Source: Bathynomus jamesi
Taxonomy: Eukaryota; Arthropoda; Malacostraca; Isopoda; Cirolanidae
Length of the DNA stretch: 64,000 nt
NCBI GenBank assembly: GCA_023014485.1
Contig: JAJOZX010006151.1
Location: 62,001-126,000 of the forward strand
Reading direction: 5' to 3'
Program-made: the position numbers and the translations under genes
Shown: positions 1 through 12,718 of the stretch, in pieces
Position numbering within the stretch: position 1 is the stretch's first letter
Layout of the letters: each line of letters opens with the position of its first letter
Notes under the pieces: model-generated
Database searches by the model: none
What the model was told of the DNA's origin: nothing
Seen by the model: the letters and a program-made list of their open reading frames with translations, nothing else

Positions 1-1457
<1,457 letters not shown>

Positions 1458-1497
<40 letters not shown>

Positions 1498-2235
1498 GTA
1501 TGTATAGTATAGTGTGTATATATATAATTAACTTTTTGGAATAACTAGATAATTGAATTCGTGAATTTAAGATTGTAGTTTTGTGTGTGTGTGGAATAAA
1601 TGATGCTCATCAAAATAATTAACTAATTCTTTCGTGTGGATAATAATGATGATTACATAATTTTAGAACTGCCACAAAATTTAATGCGAAAAGAGTTGGC
1701 TCGTTGGAATGATGCGATTGTGTTCCGTTGTTGTGGAGTGTTTTTCTCCGAGGAAGAATCCTGGCCCGAGTGAATCGTCTCTCGCTTTGTTTGGAGGAAA
1801 AGCCATTAAAATAATGATCCTAATTGTCGTTTCTTATGCCCGAAATCGTCGTCAGTATTCATTACTTTAAGCAGAATAATTAAGGGAGTGGAGCGTCGAG
1901 TTACTCCTCACGTGACAACTTGGTAATATATATCATTTAGAGCAAGTTTCGTTCAGTTTACTAAGTTTGAAATGTAAGACTGTTTCTAAACAAGTTTTAA
2001 AACAATAAATCACCCGAATGTTAAAAATAAAAACGATAAATTCATCTAACTCGTAAACACGAAAATTTTAGGATCGAAGTTGCAATTTTAATGTAAGTGA
2101 ATGCGTATTCAGAACTGCAATGTTACTTACACGACTATTGATGGAATGTATAGAGTGAGATTTTATTATCACAAATATTAACTATTTCTCCCAAAATAGT
2201 GATTGATGGTAAGCTTGTTTGTAGTATTGCATTAG
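1458..2235. other. Non-coding stretch, no recognised feature
   Basis: After a (TA)n run to about 1493 there is AT-rich single-copy-looking DNA with a TG run near 1582. I see no motif-bearing reading frame, RNA gene or inverted repeat. Confidence 0.5.
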
Positions 2236-2237
2236 TA

Positions 2238-2420
2238 CAGTGGACCCCCGTTTAACGATCGTAATTGGTGCAGAATAAACCATCAGTACACGAAAAAATC
2301 GTTACACGAACGCATTATAACATGTAAATGGCCTAATTGGTGCAAATTTTCGAAAATACACTCTTGAAGGACTAGGCTGAGTTGTAACACATTAGGTTAT
2401 CTTCAGCCTGTACAAAGTTA
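2238..2420 (+). mobile_element. Possible pogo/Tigger-like terminal sequence
   Basis: The start CAGTGGACCCCCGTTTAACG directly after TA resembles pogo/Tigger termini, which typically read CAGTRGANCCTCGTTTA, and the text is followed by related words (CGTTACACGAACGC). I did not find the matching right terminus within the window, so this may be a solo end or a MITE with a decayed partner. Confidence 0.45.
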
Positions 2421-2618
2421 ATTAAGTCCATTGGATTTTAGGAACAGAATATTATTAACTGATTTTCCATATAACGATGTTTTTAAGTCATTTAACGTAA
2501 TTCAGTGTAGAAAACAGTATTTCCACGCTGACTTGGGTTGGTGGAATGGCAAAAACTATCTTTGCTGTATCTACCAAGGGATTTGGTCTCTGAACAGAAA
2601 AGTCCTTGTTTTCCGCTT

Positions 2619-2806
2619 GAGGTTTACTGTTACAGGTATGCAGGCTGCAAAAAGGCTTTCCTTATAGGAATCTTGGTTAAATGCCATATGACCTGTAGCA
2701 AGCTTTTTTTTTCTGCAGAAGCTTCTCTAATTCTTCATCAGTGTCTTCCTCAGCAGAGCTGCTTCATCATCTGGAACATATTTAAAGTGGTCATAAGCAG
2801 AACTAT
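2619..2806 (-). pseudogene. Coding-like relic, copy 1 (acidic Glu/Asp-rich peptide)
   Basis: About 190 bp is nearly identical to 6450-6648. Read on the minus strand the better copy at 6372-6605 gives a short acidic segment (EDDTDEELEKLLQKKK) resembling the tail of a larger protein. This copy has lost a continuous frame. I do not recognise the protein. It lies downstream of the pogo-like end at 2238 and could belong to the same dead element, but no DDE motif is visible here. Confidence 0.4.
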
Positions 2807-2879
2807 ATTTCTTTGATCCAAAACTTATTTATAGAAAAATTTAAGATATTTAATCCTAGATTCTTTTTCTAATAAAACA

Positions 2880-3475
2880 AGTTTTGCCATTAGGCCTAAT
2901 CAATCACTAGAGGGTGGTAATTAAGTTTTATAGCATAAGCAAATTTGCCTCTAAGGAAAAAAAAGGAGTTAGTGAATAGAAGAAAAGAGGGGAGAGAATA
3001 CCGTCTGCGCAGCAATAGCAGTTGAGCTAATGAACAATAAGTTATCCATCCTGAAGATCAGCTAAGCAAGGTTGCGGCAGGTCGCAGTTTGGAGGTTGCT
3101 ATATGGGTATTTCTACTTCCATTTTCCAATTCCAAATCTTTAACTCAGACTGGTTTAAAAATAAATAATATAACTAAACTAATTGCATTTTTAATAACAA
3201 GAAAAAAGATCTTGTTAAAATCAACAACACTGTGACATTCACACAAATTCTAGAAAGGCTTGCTAGACCCTATTGGGGAATTTGCTGCCAGTAAAATACC
3301 ACCTTTCAAAGTGGTATTACCAAGCAGTTAAAAGTGGTACTGGTAATGGTACTGCTATTTCAAAAATAAAGTGGTACTTGTGCTGATATAAAAATTTGTG
3401 GTATTTTCTAGTATCAGGTACTGGTATCTATCCCTGGTTTTGAAGTTCCTATCTCTCAAAAAACAAATATACATA
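2880..3475. other. Non-coding stretch with GTGGTAC-rich repeat-like segment
   Basis: Between about 3295 and 3435 the words GTGGTATT, GTGGTACT and GGTACTGG recur in both orientations, suggesting a small decayed inverted-repeat element. The rest shows no gene. Confidence 0.4.
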
Positions 3476-3479
3476 ATTA

Positions 3480-4065
3480 ACGTTTTGAGACTGCGTTATC
3501 TTCAGCGGCATCTGGATTTTCTGACAACCATATGCGTATGTTCTGTTTATTAACGACCATTGAGATAAAAATGTGCTTCATCGGTGAATCAGATACTGAT
3601 GAGCGCCTCTGGATTTTCCACAATGAAGTCGAGAAAAGGACAGCAAAAACCTAATCGTCTGTCTTTATCAGAACGACTTAACCCCCTTATCACTTGAACC
3701 TTGTAAGAGAACAATTTAATATCTTTAAAATTTAATGAGTTGATCCCACACTAATGTTACGATATTGTAACAATTTTCGTACTGATTTTCCTGAACTTCT
3801 CAGTGCGGCAGTCGTAGCATGCTCATTTGTTTCATTTCAGGCGTTCTTGCCGATCGTTTAGATCCCATATTACCTCTGAACTTATACATACAAAACAGAC
3901 CCTGTTTCTTCAAAATTTTCTAACAAATCGCCTCACAATACAGTTTCATGATGGACCTTTCGTGATTTTAAACTTGTTTCAATATTTTCTTTGAATCTGG
4001 ATTTCACTTTCACACTTAGCAAAAGTTTTCATAACTAAACACTGTCGTGGACGAAGCCATTGTTT
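3480..4065 (-). pseudogene. Tc1/mariner-like transposase relic
   Basis: On the minus strand around 3600-3530 the reading gives FTDEAHFYLNG followed, after one extra base, by VNKQNIRIW. This is the first catalytic-Asp block of the same transposase group as the elements at 280-1457 and 34693-36066. Upstream (higher coordinates) the frame is broken by several stops but keeps family-like words such as DFIVENPEALI. The third catalytic region and the termini are not recognisable. This is an old fragment. Confidence 0.7.
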
Positions 4066-4344
4066 TAAACTGTCAAAATAAATGGCCATACCTATTGTAA
4101 ACTTTGTATTAAAAAAAATCCAAATCGCATATTTTACAACATTGATCGACTTGACATTCTATCGACATGTATGTTGTGAGTTAGATTAAATTAAGTTAGT
4201 TTTATTTTTATGTAGTGTCGATGTTATGATGCTGTGGATTCGATGGGTATAGATCAATATTTTATTTGTATAAAAAATAGTTTTTGTAACTTGCAGAAAT
4301 AGTTATTAAAAACTAAAAATACGAAGTGCTTTCTTGAACGGGGT

Positions 4345-4376
<32 letters not shown>

Positions 4377-4720
4377 AAATATGGTTTCTGTTCGGTGGTA
4401 CTGATAGTCATCTGTAGACCTTCAAACTCGAACTGAAAATTTTCGGATGCCATTGAGGATATCAGAAACCTTAATAACGTCCGTAAAGTCTCCATCCCCC
4501 AATATATCAAGACAAGGGAGCCACAGGAGAAGATCAGGAGCAAGAAAAAATTTGATGGCTTCAACAAACGAGAGTATGTTGACACAAGAGACAACAGAAA
4601 ACACCAGAAAAAATAACTGCCTAGATCTGGTATTCACGAATAACACGAACTTGATTGTTGATATAAAAATAACCCCCAACTATTATTTCAGACCATAACA
4701 TAATCGAGATACCAACAATT

Positions 4721-5221
4721 ATGCCAAAAACATTAAAAAACAATATCCATAATGAAGAAAGAAGCAAATTTGGGTCCTTTAACTTAAACTCCAAGACTAT
4801 ATACATACATTGGGAAGAAATCAGATCTCACATGGCCCAAATAGTGTGGAAAACAGATTTCGAAAATGAAACAACCGAAGAAATGCTAACAATCTTAAAA
4901 GAGAAGACGCTGGGAATCTTAGAAAAATATGCTCCTAAAGCACAGCCAAAAGGAAAGAGGAACTGGTTTAAGAGGCAAAAGGGAACAATATTCCGCAAAA
5001 GAAAGAGAGTAGTGGATAAGTTAGTAAACTGCAGAGACAACATTACCGGAAAAGTAATACAAGAAAAACTGGAGAATATCGATAGAGCAATACAAGACCT
5101 GATTCAAGGTCATACAGAGATGGAAGAGGAAAAAGCGGTAGGAGTAATAAAGGAGAATCCGAAATACTTCTATAGCTATGCGAAAGAAAAACAAAAACGC
5201 GCGTCACTATCGGGCCCTTAA
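4721..5221 (+). pseudogene. CR1-like ORF2, endonuclease-RT linker (copy 1)
   Basis: An open stretch of 166 codons matches the linker of the better copy at 45840-46330, with shared words such as HNEERSKFGSFNLNS and EEIRSHMAQI. It ends at a stop just after the conserved RASLSGP, where the full-length frame continues. It is basic and lysine-rich with no catalytic motif of its own. On its own it is a remnant, not a gene. Confidence 0.8.
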
Positions 5222-5394
5222 GGAAAGGAAATAATGAACTAATCGACGATATAAAAGAAATATCTGAAACGCCAATATGACTGCCTTCAGTACCCCCAAA
5301 AGTGACAAAGCGATGCCTAACACAGATACATTCCTTGAAGAGAAGTTGCAATGAGATTGTATAACAGATTTTTATTTTACCCCAGAAGATATAC

Positions 5395-6240
5395 TGTAGC
5401 ACGAGCTATTGGACAAATGAAACCACACTCAGTTGCGGGTCCGGCTATTGGAATGCATTATTGATTAAAAACTGTAAAAATGAAATAGCTACACCCATAT
5501 ATTGGATATGGAGAAGATCCCGAGACTCTGGGGAAATACCAAGTAGTATCTTGAAAAAGCAAACATTGCCCCTATATATAAAGGAGGGGACAGATCTCAA
5601 GCAAAGAACTATTGACTGGTGTCTTTGACATCCCATCTTACCAAAGTATTTGAGAGATTAGTTTGAGAGAAAATATATGACTTCTTGGAAACACTGGAAA
5701 GACTCAACGAAAATCAGCACAGATTCCGATCAGGAAGATCTTACCTAACACAGCTTATAGAACACTATAACAATATCCTAGACGTACTTGAAGGCAATGA
5801 AAACTGCGATGTCATATACATGGATTTTGCTAACGCCTTCGACAAATGTGATTATGATATAATTGCGCCTAAAATGAAACATGGGAATAAGAGGAAAAGT
5901 GGGAAAATGGATCTACAACTTCGTAAATATTCAAGATATGTTCATCACCACAATCGGAAATACGCAGCTCAGTTCCACAAGGAACAGTATTGTCCCCGCT
6001 CCTTTTTATTATTATGCTAACAGACATAGACAATGAAGTAAACAGCAATAGTATAGTAACATCCTTTGCAGACGACACAAAGATCAACATAAAAATTAGC
6101 GATGTTGAGGGAATGGAGGCCTTGCAGAGGGACACGAACAAAATATACAAATAATCAGAAGAGAACATGACATTTAACACCGAGAAATTTCAGCTCTTGA
6201 GATATGGTAGAAATGAGAAATTTAAACAGGTAGCATATTA
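5395..6240 (+). pseudogene. CR1-like reverse transcriptase region (copy 1)
   Basis: Recognisable RT words in several frames include SAAGP-like and HRFRSGRSYLTQLIEHYNN (5725-5790), DVIYMDFANAFDKCD (5810-5850) and the catalytic FADDTKI near 6065-6085. Frames change at least four times and a stop replaces the Trp codon near 6153, so no active RT can be made. Order and spacing agree with copies 2 and 3. Confidence 0.82.
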
Positions 6241-6373
6241 TGCCCCAGATAGACAGAAAATTTAGAGAAGCACAAAAGCGATAGATTTGGGGATTATACT
6301 GACCGATGATGCGAAATTTGAGACAAAATCAGATAGCGATAAACAAAGCAAAAAGAGTTAAGGGACAGGTACT

Positions 6374-6471
6374 AAGAACCTTTAAAAGAAGGGACAAGAC
6401 AGTGAGGTTTACTGTTATATGCAAGAACCTTTAAAAGAAGGGACAAGACAGTGAGGTTTACTGTTACATGT
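6374..6471. repeat. 49-bp tandem duplication inside CR1-like copy 1
   Basis: Two adjacent units of 49 bases, starting AAGAACCTTTAAAAGAAGGG at 6374 and at 6423, differ by only a few bases. The left half of each unit is CR1-like sequence and the right half (GAGGTTTACTGTTA) is the start of the foreign fragment also seen at 2619. The junction itself has therefore been duplicated. Confidence 0.88.
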
Positions 6472-6650
6472 ATGTAGGCTGCAAGAAGGCTTTCCTTATA
6501 GGAATCTTGCTTAAATGCCATATTACCTGTAGCAAGCTTTTTTTTTTGCAGAAGCTTCTCTAATTCTTCATCAGTGTCATCCTCAGCAGAGGTGCTTAAC
6601 AACATTTTTTCATCATCATCTGGAACATATTTAAAGCGCTCATAAACAGA
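6450..6650 (-). pseudogene. Coding-like relic, copy 2, replacing CR1-like sequence
   Basis: This is nearly identical to 2619-2806. On the minus strand it holds a 77-codon open frame with an acidic centre (SAEDDTDEELEKLL) followed by basic residues. I do not recognise the family. In copies 2 and 3 of the retrotransposon this position holds about 200 bp of ORF2, which is missing here, so the fragment replaces rather than merely interrupts the element. Confidence 0.5.
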
Positions 6651-7091
6651 AGGGAGAGGTATACCATAATCTACATATGAAAAATTATCGAAAAACTGGT
6701 ACCAAACCTCAAACTAAACCCAGTTACCACCCAAACAACACTGGAAAGTAGGAAAGGCAGAATGTGTAGTGTTCCCAAACTAAAGGCCCGACAAGGGACC
6801 TCCTCAACACTGAAAGAAAAGAGCTTGGTTTTAGGGGTCCAAGACTTTTTAACCAGCTTCCAAAGGACCTCAGGAACATGATAGGGGTCAGAGTTGAAGT
6901 CTTCAAACGAAGACTAGATGCCTCGCTCAGGACGGTACCAGATGAGCCGGGTGTACCGGCTGTGTGTGGTGGAGAGCGCAAGAGAGCAACTCGTTCCTCC
7001 ATCAAGCCAGGCCTAGAGGCGGGGCCACCAGCTTGACCCTCGTGTGAAGCGAGACCAACGCACGAAACTACTACTACTACTACTAGTGACC

Positions 7092-7304
7092 CAGAGCTGG
7101 GCATTTGCGGCATATTTTGCGGTACTGCGGTACTTGCGGTACCACCGCACTACCACCCCGGGCCCCATAACGCAGTACCGCAAAGGATCGCTGAAAGTAC
7201 CGCAGTACCGCTACCGCATTCAAATTTCCGCGTACCGGTTTGGTACCGGTTTGGTAGTGCGGTAGTACCGCAGTACCGCAATATGCCGCAAGTGCCCAGC
7301 TCTG
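7092..7304. mobile_element. hAT-like MITE with CAGAGCTGGGCA ends, copy 1
   Basis: Inverted repeats CAGAGCTGGGCA...TGCCCAGCTCTG enclose about 210 bp that is itself strongly self-complementary (GCGGTACTGCGGTA words). Starting with CAG is typical of hAT ends. It sits within the (CTA)n tail of the CR1-like copy, which resumes on its right. The expected 8-bp duplication is not clear. A second copy is at 9333-9561. Confidence 0.75.
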
Positions 7305-7321
7305 AATTGTCTACTACTACT

Positions 7322-7334
7322 GTACTACTACTAC

Positions 7335-7420
<86 letters not shown>
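7322..7420. repeat. (CTA)n then (GA)n microsatellite
   Basis: (CTA)n continues to about 7334 and is followed by about 80 bp of GA repeats with occasional GG breaks. Confidence 0.95.
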
Positions 7421-7421
<1 letters not shown>

Positions 7422-7429
7422 TCAACGTT

Positions 7430-7677
7430 TATAGTAAGACATATTTGTTAGTAGATAAGTTTAAGTTTGAGGAAGTTTCGCTACGCAGAGCACCGCTCTC
7501 CTCAAACATCCATCCAGCGTACAAGCAAGTTCTAGTATCATTGTCAGCTATAATAATAATAGAAGGTATAAGCAACTTGTAGTATCATTGCCAGAGTCAA
7601 CGTACTAACAGGCTTCCATATATGGTGATCATAACGTGTGATAATTTTATAATCGTTACCTGCCTATATCGTTAGTT

Positions 7678-7716
<39 letters not shown>

Positions 7717-9127
7717 TATATATAACAGTTTCGTTGGTCACATTATATCGTAATAGTGAAGAGTAACATTACTGTGCCCATCATTAAGTTACAGTTAACT
7801 ATGAAAATGTTAATTTTATGACTCCAAAGTTCCTTCAGTGTTTGATTAAATGGAAAAAAACTGTTGTGAAACTTAATTTTTGTTCGCTTACTAAAGTCCT
7901 TCAGGAAATGAGCATCTCCGCATTTCTTGTTTCATTTTCGTGATCATCAGCAGCCAGCTGCAAATTAAGGTTATTTATTATTGCACTAGTGTATACCTGA
8001 CTTGTCGTCGTCGTTCTCGTTCTTAACGGAAGGTGGCAGTCATGCTTTTTTAATATTTAAAAAAGCTGACCCAAATTTTAGCTTAATTTTGAATTTGGTT
8101 ATCAGAGTCGCGAGTTAATCGTATTAGATGTTGCGAATGACTTAGAATAGGTGGTTGCATACATCTTTACAAAGAGTTCAGGGATACACTTACGTTGCGG
8201 TTATCTCTCTCCGGACTGCCATTTTATTAAAGCTGTCATGAGGGACGGGCATGCGATTCTAACATTACGTCCAGTTGAAGTTTATAAGTAAAAAGAGTTG
8301 TAGCCAGAGAGACACGATTGTTGTCATTATTATTTTGTTGTATTCATTCCTTACTTCTTGTTGTTGTTATTTTTTCTTGTTGGTTATTATTTCATTCAGA
8401 GCTTGTCTGCTTCGTGTCTTATGAAGTTGTTCTGCTATTGTGGCCATACTGTTTATTATTATAATTAATTATTTATTTATTTATTTTATTTATATAAAGT
8501 AGGGCACAAGTAAGATGTGAGCACATTTCAGAGGCGAAGAGAGAGGCGACGATCGTGCTGCTCTCGCGTCAGGAGTGGACTTTTTGAAAAGGTTTCCACA
8601 ACTTGGAGGAAGGGCGTACAAACGTCGGCAGACCGCCTTCAAGGAGACAACTCCCACTAAATGCGAAGGCTACTTTAACTTAATAATAATAATACTCCTG
8701 AAACCTCTTAAACCTCTTACAACCATTAATTTAACGCTTATAATAGATAAAAGGTAAAACAATATCTGGAATTTCTGTCTGCTTGCTATCTGGAGCAAAA
8801 AATAAATATATGTAGAACGAAGGAGGCACTTTTAAATTTGCTTTTCCCTTTTTAGACTGGTTCTGAGGGCGTAAATAAGAGAGAATCCTCCGGGATTCCG
8901 GAACGAAATCCCCCCTCCAAGGTTATATTTCATGCATTGACTCGAGCACAAAGACCATTTGGAAAGTACGGCGCACTTGCATACCAACCGAATACGTGCC
9001 AGACACCAACATATATTGTATATGGGGCAAAGGCCGGTTAGATAACCAGCTGTTCTTGCTTTAGATTTATATAGGCAGTTTCGTTCATTTTACTCTAATT
9101 TCTCATTTACATTTTATAGTTTAGTCC
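7430..9127. other. Non-coding stretch, nothing recognised
   Basis: AT-rich DNA with a (TA)n run at 7680-7722, an imperfect repeat of AGTATCATTG near 7535 and 7580, and ATTT-rich sequence around 8470. I found no supported gene or element ends. Confidence 0.5.
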
Positions 9128-9332
9128 TTTTATATATATATATATATATATATACACACCGCATAGAAATATCACCTAAATATCCCATGGATAACAAGCC
9201 TGGATATCTTGTGTATCCAAGAAATATCACGTTGCATACTTTATGTATTCCTTTGGATATACCATGGATCGGCGGATGTCCGTATAATAGTTTTAGTATC
9301 CTTAAAGTAACCAATAAATGGTAGTGACGGTC

Positions 9333-9561
9333 CAGAGCTGGGCACTTGCGTTTTTTTGCCCGTTTTTTTGCGGTACTGCGGTACTACTACCGCACTACCA
9401 AACCGGTACCGCATAACGCAGTATCGCAAAGGATCGCTGAAAGTACAGCAGTACCGCTACCGCATTCAAATTTCCCGCGGTACTTTCCGCGGTACCGACC
9501 AACACGGTAGTACCGCAGTACCGCAAAAAAACGGGCAAAAAAACGCAAGTGCCCAGCTCTG
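9333..9561. mobile_element. hAT-like MITE with CAGAGCTGGGCA ends, copy 2
   Basis: The same terminal sequence and GCGGTACTGCGG core as 7092-7304, with better arms: CAGAGCTGGGCACTTGCG at the left and its complement at the right, including TTTTTTTGCCCG against CGGGCAAAAAAA. No coding capacity. Both copies are preceded by a similar AGTGAC word, so the true boundary could lie a few bases further left. Confidence 0.8.
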
Positions 9562-9569
9562 ATTAATTT

Positions 9570-10110
9570 ATTTATTGGTCAGGTACCTTATCGTATCTAA
9601 AAAGGGATATCGGAATGGTATCGTACATGATACTGTATATATGAGGTACCTTTCTGATGTTTCTCCGATACATAATGGCTAGTAACTCTATTTAGTTTAG
9701 TTCGTTTCATTTTAGCTGCGTCATATTATTTGTTTACAGTATAAGAAATGTTGTTAGAAATTATTTATTGTAATTTTATGATGTTAGGATTTAGCTATTA
9801 TATAAAAGGAATGTAAGTATTTTTAAATTTTTCTTTGTACATTCTAGTATATTACGACTCAATATAGATACATAAAAATGGATGTTCATTCGTTATATAT
9901 TTTGCCGTCTTTGCGATATAGGTACTGGATATTGCCTGGAGAAACTGATGGCTAGTTTTTACCTATCCATGTTTCATCTGATTTCGGTATCCTTCGAAAA
10001 TCCAGTATTCTGATAATCAGTAACTTTAGTGATGATTACTAACTTCTCTAGTTATTTTTATTAGTTGCTGACATCCCATTAATAATCCCATTAATAATCC
10101 CATTAATAAT
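9570..10110. other. Non-coding stretch, nothing recognised
   Basis: AT-rich DNA. Three tandem CCCATTAATAAT units occur at about 10075-10111, immediately left of the palindromic element. Confidence 0.5.
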
Positions 10111-10112
10111 AC

Positions 10113-10363
10113 ATTTTAGTAGACTAATGTCTGTTCCTATAAATAGACTTTTATTCTAAATGTACAAAATTTAGTAATTTAGATTATTTAACCCAATCAT
10201 ATTTCGTTATTTTGTTATATTAATCGGGTTTTAGTCCTAAAATAGAAAATAAAATCCTGATTAATATAACAAAATATGATTGGGTTAAATAATCTAAATT
10301 ACTAAATTTTGTACATTTAGAACAATAGTCTATTTATAGGAACAGACATTAGTCTACTAAAAT
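10113..10363. mobile_element. Palindromic MITE, about 250 bp
   Basis: The left arm from ATTTTAGTAGACTAATG to about 10222 matches the complement of 10254-10363 almost base for base, with a spacer of about 30 bp. This is a nearly perfect hairpin with arms of about 110 bp. No reading frame. Family unknown; no second copy was found in this window. Confidence 0.85.
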
Positions 10364-10379
10364 AACTCAATTGGTTAAT

Positions 10380-11126
10380 AAAAGGAGAAATTACATAAAT
10401 TTTATGGGTGTTTCCAAACTTTTTACCATTACTGTAGTCACCCTCTATTACTGGAAGTACTATTCGCTTGGGGTACAAAAACCTTTGCTTCATAATCCCT
10501 CGATCTTTTTCTAATGAATATTATTTTTAGTTTTTGTACCGTGCATGAAATGTGCGTAGAGTAGCATTAAAAAGGCGAAGGGATATCAAATAATAAAGGT
10601 AATGTATAAATATAGGTTTTATGTAGTCTTTATAGTATTCATCCGTATTACAGTATCGGGCATTCTGTCAGAGTATACTAAAATCAAATATACAGTTAAG
10701 AAAACGAAATAATCCAAATAGGAACGAGTGAAAATGAGGCAAATAATAAAGAAAATCCATTCAACTCGCAAAATTAGGTCTCCTATAGTCACAAAAGATA
10801 AAAACGATAAAACTTTTCAGAGAACAAAACGCGTAATTCTCTATTACTCTTAAGGTTATCGTAATCGGTTTAACAGTTATTTGCTAAAGTGAAATCGTTA
10901 TTTCAAACTTAAAATTAAATAGACACACTTCACAATCTTTGGCTATAGATGTCGTCAACACATTTAGTGGATGGAATGATATGAATATGTAAGATATGGA
11001 TGGATTCTGGATGCCTCGGCAATATACCATACATAGTTTTAAATATCTGTTTGACATCTTTTCAAAACAATGACTTACACCATATTTACGAGATGAATTC
11101 ATGAGTAAAAAAAATATATATACACA

Positions 11127-11185
<59 letters not shown>

Positions 11186-11640
11186 GGGTATCTTATGGCC
11201 ATAACGTGAATTCGTTATAATTATCTGTTTCAATCTTTCAAATGTTCCATGCGGTGATTCCACATTTCACGAAGGTCAAGCTTGTTGCCCCTCCTCTTTG
11301 ATATTTCTTTATATCCATTGTCGTATGCTGCAGATATACTTAAATATATTTATAAAAAATGGATGAACTCAGTAAGTTATGCGTACAACATGGATATATT
11401 TTCATTATCTTTTTATTATCTTTTTACAACATGTTTTTTATATCGACAGAATACCCTTATAAAGTGTATCCATATAAAGATGTAATGGATATAGGTGCGG
11501 ATGAACTATGGATATAATTTTAGTTATCCAAATTATATTCATAAAAGGATAACTATATGATAACAGAAAATATCCGAACGTGGATATATGGATAAAAAAA
11601 GTAAAGAAGTGGATATCGTGAAGATATCATGTGCTCTATG
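10380..11640. other. Non-coding stretch with (TA)n
   Basis: AT-rich. A (TA)n run occupies about 11130-11180. From about 11300 to 11640 GGATAT/ATATCC words are frequent, and similar words occur at 9180-9310; this may be one decayed repeat. No supported gene. Confidence 0.5.
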
Positions 11641-11666
11641 AGCATATATATATATATATATATATA

Positions 11667-11730
11667 ATGAATAAAACCACGAAGGAAAGGAAACATTCTA
11701 CGTTTCCTTTCCTTCGTGGTTTTATTTTCA
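11667..11730. repeat. Perfect short hairpin
   Basis: AAAACCACGAAGGAAAGGAAAC and its exact complement flank a 7-base loop, between two (TA)n runs. The sequence resembles the Pu-rich ends of the hammerhead-like repeat families further right (AAGGAAAAAGAAA), so it may be a minimal derivative. Confidence 0.8.
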
Positions 11731-11766
11731 TCATAAATATTTTTCACGTTACTTTCTTGAAATAAT

Positions 11767-11798
<32 letters not shown>

Positions 11799-12036
11799 GG
11801 GTTTCATATGTTAAAGTAGGTATGATGGATGATGGTGGTGAGAAATAGAAACATTTCTTGAGTAAAACACTATTTTTGGTTTCGTTGACGTCCACTAATG
11901 AAAGTGGAGAGCTTTAATGATAGGGCACTGTGGGACGCACTTATTAACCCGGAAGTTTTCTTGGGTATAAAGCGGCACTTTATTAAATGTTAAAAAAAGT
12001 AATGGCTTCCGTTCGTCGACATGAAAGAGATCTATA

Positions 12037-12145
12037 CAGGGTGGCCAGAAGTCAGGACACGTAGGAACTATGCATTTCAATGCAAATATACATGTATATT
12101 TGCACTAAAATAGTTCCTACGTGTCCTGAGTTTTGCGCCACCCTG
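12037..12145. mobile_element. Palindromic Tc1/mariner-type MITE, 109 bp
   Basis: The ends CAGGGTGGC and GCCACCCTG lie next to TA on both sides. The arms include CAGGACACGTAGGAACTAT and its complement, and the centre ATATACATGTATAT is also palindromic. Size, TA target and CAGGGTG start fit a mariner-derived MITE. Confidence 0.88.
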
Positions 12146-12351
12146 TAGTTTTCCTATTTTTAATATGAAGGCAAAAGCGGAAGCAGCTTTACGATTTTTT
12201 TTACTTTTGTTTCAGTTCGTAACACGAAAAAAAAAACCACGCTCATAATAACTAAAAATTAGCTTCGAAATATGCATGAAACAACAAACTTCACTTTCGT
12301 TTCAGTTAATGATACAGGCGGAGCGATCCATAGAGTTGACATCAAATGTTA

Positions 12352-12412
12352 CACACACACACACACACACACACACACCACACACACACACACACACCAC
12401 ACACACACACAC
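12352..12412. repeat. (CA)n microsatellite
   Basis: About 60 bp of CA repeats with two CCA interruptions. Confidence 0.97.
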
Positions 12413-12718
12413 AGATCAGACATCCACAAGGAAAAATAAAAAGCGGTTCCAAAGATCTTGGTGTAATTTAGAACACTTCGTCAAAGTGGGTATGTAACAA
12501 ATCCAAAAGGAATACAAAAGACACGAAACAGCAACAGACCGGCTGGTCCCTATGAGGCTCTCTGTTTAAGAAGGAAGGTTAAAAGAAAATTTAAAGACGA
12601 GTGAACGTTTTAAAGCAAAGCAGAGAAAAGAGGTTTGGAGGTAGGAAAGAAATTTAAAGATAAAGCGAAAATTTTAAAGTAAAAAGGAGGGAATCAGAGT
12701 GAAAATTCTACAATATTT

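Larger units (their letters stand above)
4390..7085 (+). mobile_element. CR1-like non-LTR retrotransposon, family 1, copy 1
   Basis: This copy matches 44085-48190 and 54483-59085 throughout, all on the plus strand. It starts inside the endonuclease region at about 4390, with an internal deletion near 4500. It continues through the endonuclease-RT linker (4721-5221), the RT region (about 5400-6240) and the C-terminal region, and ends in a conserved 3' segment followed by a (CTA)n tail near 7068-7085. A trinucleotide 3' tail and 5' truncation are normal for this clade. Many stops and frameshifts make it inactive. The segment 6374-6650 is foreign to the family (see separate entries). Clade assignment within the Jockey/CR1 group is by motif memory only. 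Confidence 0.85.

Noticed and set aside
12352..12412. CRISPR-like array
   Set aside because: It is a simple CA microsatellite without spacers, and the sequence is eukaryotic in character.
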